Source: Kitasatospora phosalacinea
GTDB lineage: Bacteria > Actinomycetota > Actinomycetes > Streptomycetales > Streptomycetaceae
DNA: 64,000 nucleotides
Direction: 5' to 3'
NCBI RefSeq assembly: GCF_000716545.1
Contig: NZ_JNWZ01000026.1
Span: 1 to 64,000 of the forward strand
A model generated the notes under the pieces. The model saw nothing but the letters and a program-made list of their open reading frames with translations, did not search any database and was not told the origin of the DNA. This document shows, piece by piece, positions 62,528-64,000 of the stretch (position 1 is its first letter; each line of letters begins with the position of its first letter). Made by a program: the position numbers and the translations under genes.

Positions 62528-64000
62528 ATGGAAGACCGCGGCTCCGTCCGGCAGTGGTGGATGCTGGGCGTGCTCTGCTTGGCCACGCTCGTGGTCAGCC
62601 TGGACATCACGATCCTCAACGTCGCGCTGCCCACCATCTCCGAGTCGTTGCACGCCGACACCGCCGAACTGCAGTGGATCGTCGACTCGTACTCGCTCGC
62701 TTTCGCCGGCGCGATGCTCCCGGCCGGCCTGCTGGGTGACCGCTACGGCCGCAAGCGGATCCTGCTCGCCGGGCTGGTGGTCTTCCTGGCGGCCTCGGCG
62801 TGGTCGGCGCTGGCGGGCTCGATGGGGTCGCTGATCGCGGCCCGCACCCTGATGGGCGGCGGCGCGGCGATCGTGATGCCGCTGACGCTCGCCTTCGTGG
62901 CGGCCACCTTCGCGGACGCGGACCGGCCCAAGGCCATCGCGGTGATCACCGCGGCCATCGCGGGCGGCCTGCCGCTCGGCCCGATCGTCGGCGGCTTCCT
63001 GCTGGAGCACTTCTACTGGGGCTCGGTCTTCTGGATCAACGTCCCGGTGGTGGCCGTCGCGGTGGTGGCGGGCGCGGTCCTGCTGCGCGAGTCGGTCAAC
63101 CCCGCCGCGCCCAGGCTGGACGCGGTCGGCGCGGTGCTCGTGGTGGGGGCCGTGGTGGCGCTGGTCTACGGGTTCATCAGCGCGCCGGAGGTCGGTTGGG
63201 GCTCGGTCCGGACGGTCGGGCTGCTGGCCGGGTCGGTGCTGCTGCTGGCGCTGTTCCTGTGGTGGGAGCGCCGGGTGACGGACCGCCTGGTCGACCCCGG
63301 GCTGTTCCGGAACGCCAGGTTCACCTGGGGGACGATGGCGGCGGTCGCGGTCTCGGTCGCGCTGTTCGGCGTTCTGTTTGTGGTGCCGCAGTTCCTCCAG
63401 GCCGTCCAGGGCAACAACGCGTTCGGCACCGGCCTGCGACTGGTCCCGCTGATGGGCGGGCTGCTGGTGGCCGGCGGCGTGGCCGGTCCGCTGGACAGGC
63501 TGATCGGCACCAAGCTGGCGGTGGCCGGCGGCCTGGTGGTGATCGCGGTCGGCCTGGTGGTGCTCTCCCGGGCCGCACCGGACACCGGCTACGGCGTGAC
63601 GGCCACCGGCCTGGGCCTGGCCGGGCTCGGCGTCGGTGCCGCGATGGCCCCGGCGATGGACGCCGTCACGGCCGAGGTCGGCGACGAGGCGGGGGCCGGC
63701 GCGGCGGTGACCAACACGCTGCGGCAGGTCGGCGGCGCGCTGGCGATCGCGGTGCTCGGCAGCGCGATGTCCGCGGTCTACGTCGACCGGCTGGGCTCGG
63801 CCCTGACGGGGCTGCCCGAGTCGGCCGCCGACGCCGCCCGGGAGTCGGTGATGGCCGCCGCCGCCGTCGCGAGCGGAATGGGCGAGCAGGGCGCCGGGCT
63901 GCAGGCGGCCGCCGGGTCGGCGTTCGCCGACGCGATGGCGGTGGTGATGCTCAGCTGCGCCGCGGTGGTGCTGCTCGGTGCGGTGCTCTGCCTGTGCTTC
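62528..64000 (+). CDS. MFS drug-efflux transporter, DHA2 (14-helix) family, partial
   Basis: 491 residues before the window ends. Motif A LLGDRYGRKRILLAG, motif C-type GGLPLGPIVGGFLLEHFYWGSVFWINVPV and motif D1-type LDITILNVALPTI are typical of EmrB/QacA drug:H+ antiporters. ATG 62528 has a GGAGG site. It sits directly behind a 42-bp palindrome, so it is likely to be induced by its drug through a TetR-type repressor that is not encoded upstream and may lie beyond the right edge. Confidence 0.93.
   Translation, partial: MEDRGSVRQWWMLGVLCLATLVVSLDITILNVALPTISESLHADTAELQWIVDSYSLAFAGAMLPAGLLGDRYGRKRILLAGLVVFLAASAWSALAGSMGSLIAARTLMGGGAAIVMPLTLAFVAATFADADRPKAIAVITAAIAGGLPLGPIVGGFLLEHFYWGSVFWINVPVVAVAVVAGAVLLRESVNPAAPRLDAVGAVLVVGAVVALVYGFISAPEVGWGSVRTVGLLAGSVLLLALFLWWERRVTDRLVDPGLFRNARFTWGTMAAVAVSVALFGVLFVVPQFLQAVQGNNAFGTGLRLVPLMGGLLVAGGVAGPLDRLIGTKLAVAGGLVVIAVGLVVLSRAAPDTGYGVTATGLGLAGLGVGAAMAPAMDAVTAEVGDEAGAGAAVTNTLRQVGGALAIAVLGSAMSAVYVDRLGSALTGLPESAADAARESVMAAAAVASGMGEQGAGLQAAAGSAFADAMAVVMLSCAAVVLLGAVLCLCF

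Overview
The window is very GC-rich DNA from a streptomycete-type actinomycete (Streptomyces or Kitasatospora). The evidence is the codon use, GTG/TTG starts, Tat and lipoprotein exports, DUF574 methyltransferase, OvmZ-like and XRE-DUF5753/DUF397 proteins, a RheA/Hsp18 pair and a BxlREFGA-type xylo-oligosaccharide locus. Both ends cut a gene: the 3' end of an unrecognised protein on the left and an MFS exporter on the right. No CRISPR array, rRNA, IS element or phage gene was seen.

Region 1 (about 0.1-10 kb) is a molybdoenzyme/glycosyltransferase island: a cytochrome b561-like/sulfite-oxidase-fold fusion, a GT87-type membrane glycosyltransferase, a second sulfite-oxidase-fold protein with a b561-like partner, a methyltransferase, a GT2-DUF2064 fusion, an OmpR-type two-component system and a zinc-ribbon epimerase. 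The two divergent promoters carry paired boxes made of 11-bp direct repeats, which probably tie the island to its own response regulator. A DMSO-reductase-type molybdoenzyme, a four-EF-hand protein and a secreted CBM20 protein follow (10-14 kb), then small hypothetical genes, a DUF574 methyltransferase and a sigma-like gene coupled to an unknown gene (14-18 kb).

Region 2 (18-21 kb) encodes a cellulose-acting pair: an AA10 LPMO-CBM2 behind a perfect CebR box, and a CBM2-Cip1-like protein. At 21.4-21.6 kb, on the minus strand, lie two unusual tRNA-like genes: a seryl-type class II tRNA carrying a glycine GCC anticodon, and a tRNA-like element with a CCG anticodon and an extra hairpin. A TetR/oxidoreductase pair follows.

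At 23.5-25.7 kb two divergent genes share a short motif of the bacterial amyloid-signalling type. One encodes a small helical-domain (Bell-like) protein with the motif near its C-terminus. The other encodes a membrane protein with the motif on its short cytoplasmic tail. I read this as a candidate membrane-sensor/cell-death-effector pair.

Region 3 (25.7-38.1 kb) is a xylan-use locus: GH11 xylanase-CBM2, CE4 acetylxylan esterase-CBM2, an AldO-type alditol oxidase, a LacI regulator (BxlR-like), a BxlEFG sugar ABC importer, a GH3 beta-xylosidase and a GH10 xylanase. Copies of a CGAAA(G/C)TTTCG palindrome or close variants lie upstream of most of these, so secreted depolymerisation, uptake and intracellular hydrolysis look co-regulated.

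Region 4 (38-51 kb) holds an ABC exporter operon ending in a secreted beta-propeller/phosphoesterase, an MmpL exporter and two convergent two-component systems. Region 5 (51-60 kb) has small hypotheticals, an XRE regulator fused to DUF397, RheA/Hsp18 with its operator, a STAS protein and the pntAB transhydrogenase. The right end (60-64 kb) has a gene-poor stretch, an OvmZ-like zinc protein coupled to a small HTH protein, and an MFS exporter preceded by a perfect 42-bp palindrome.
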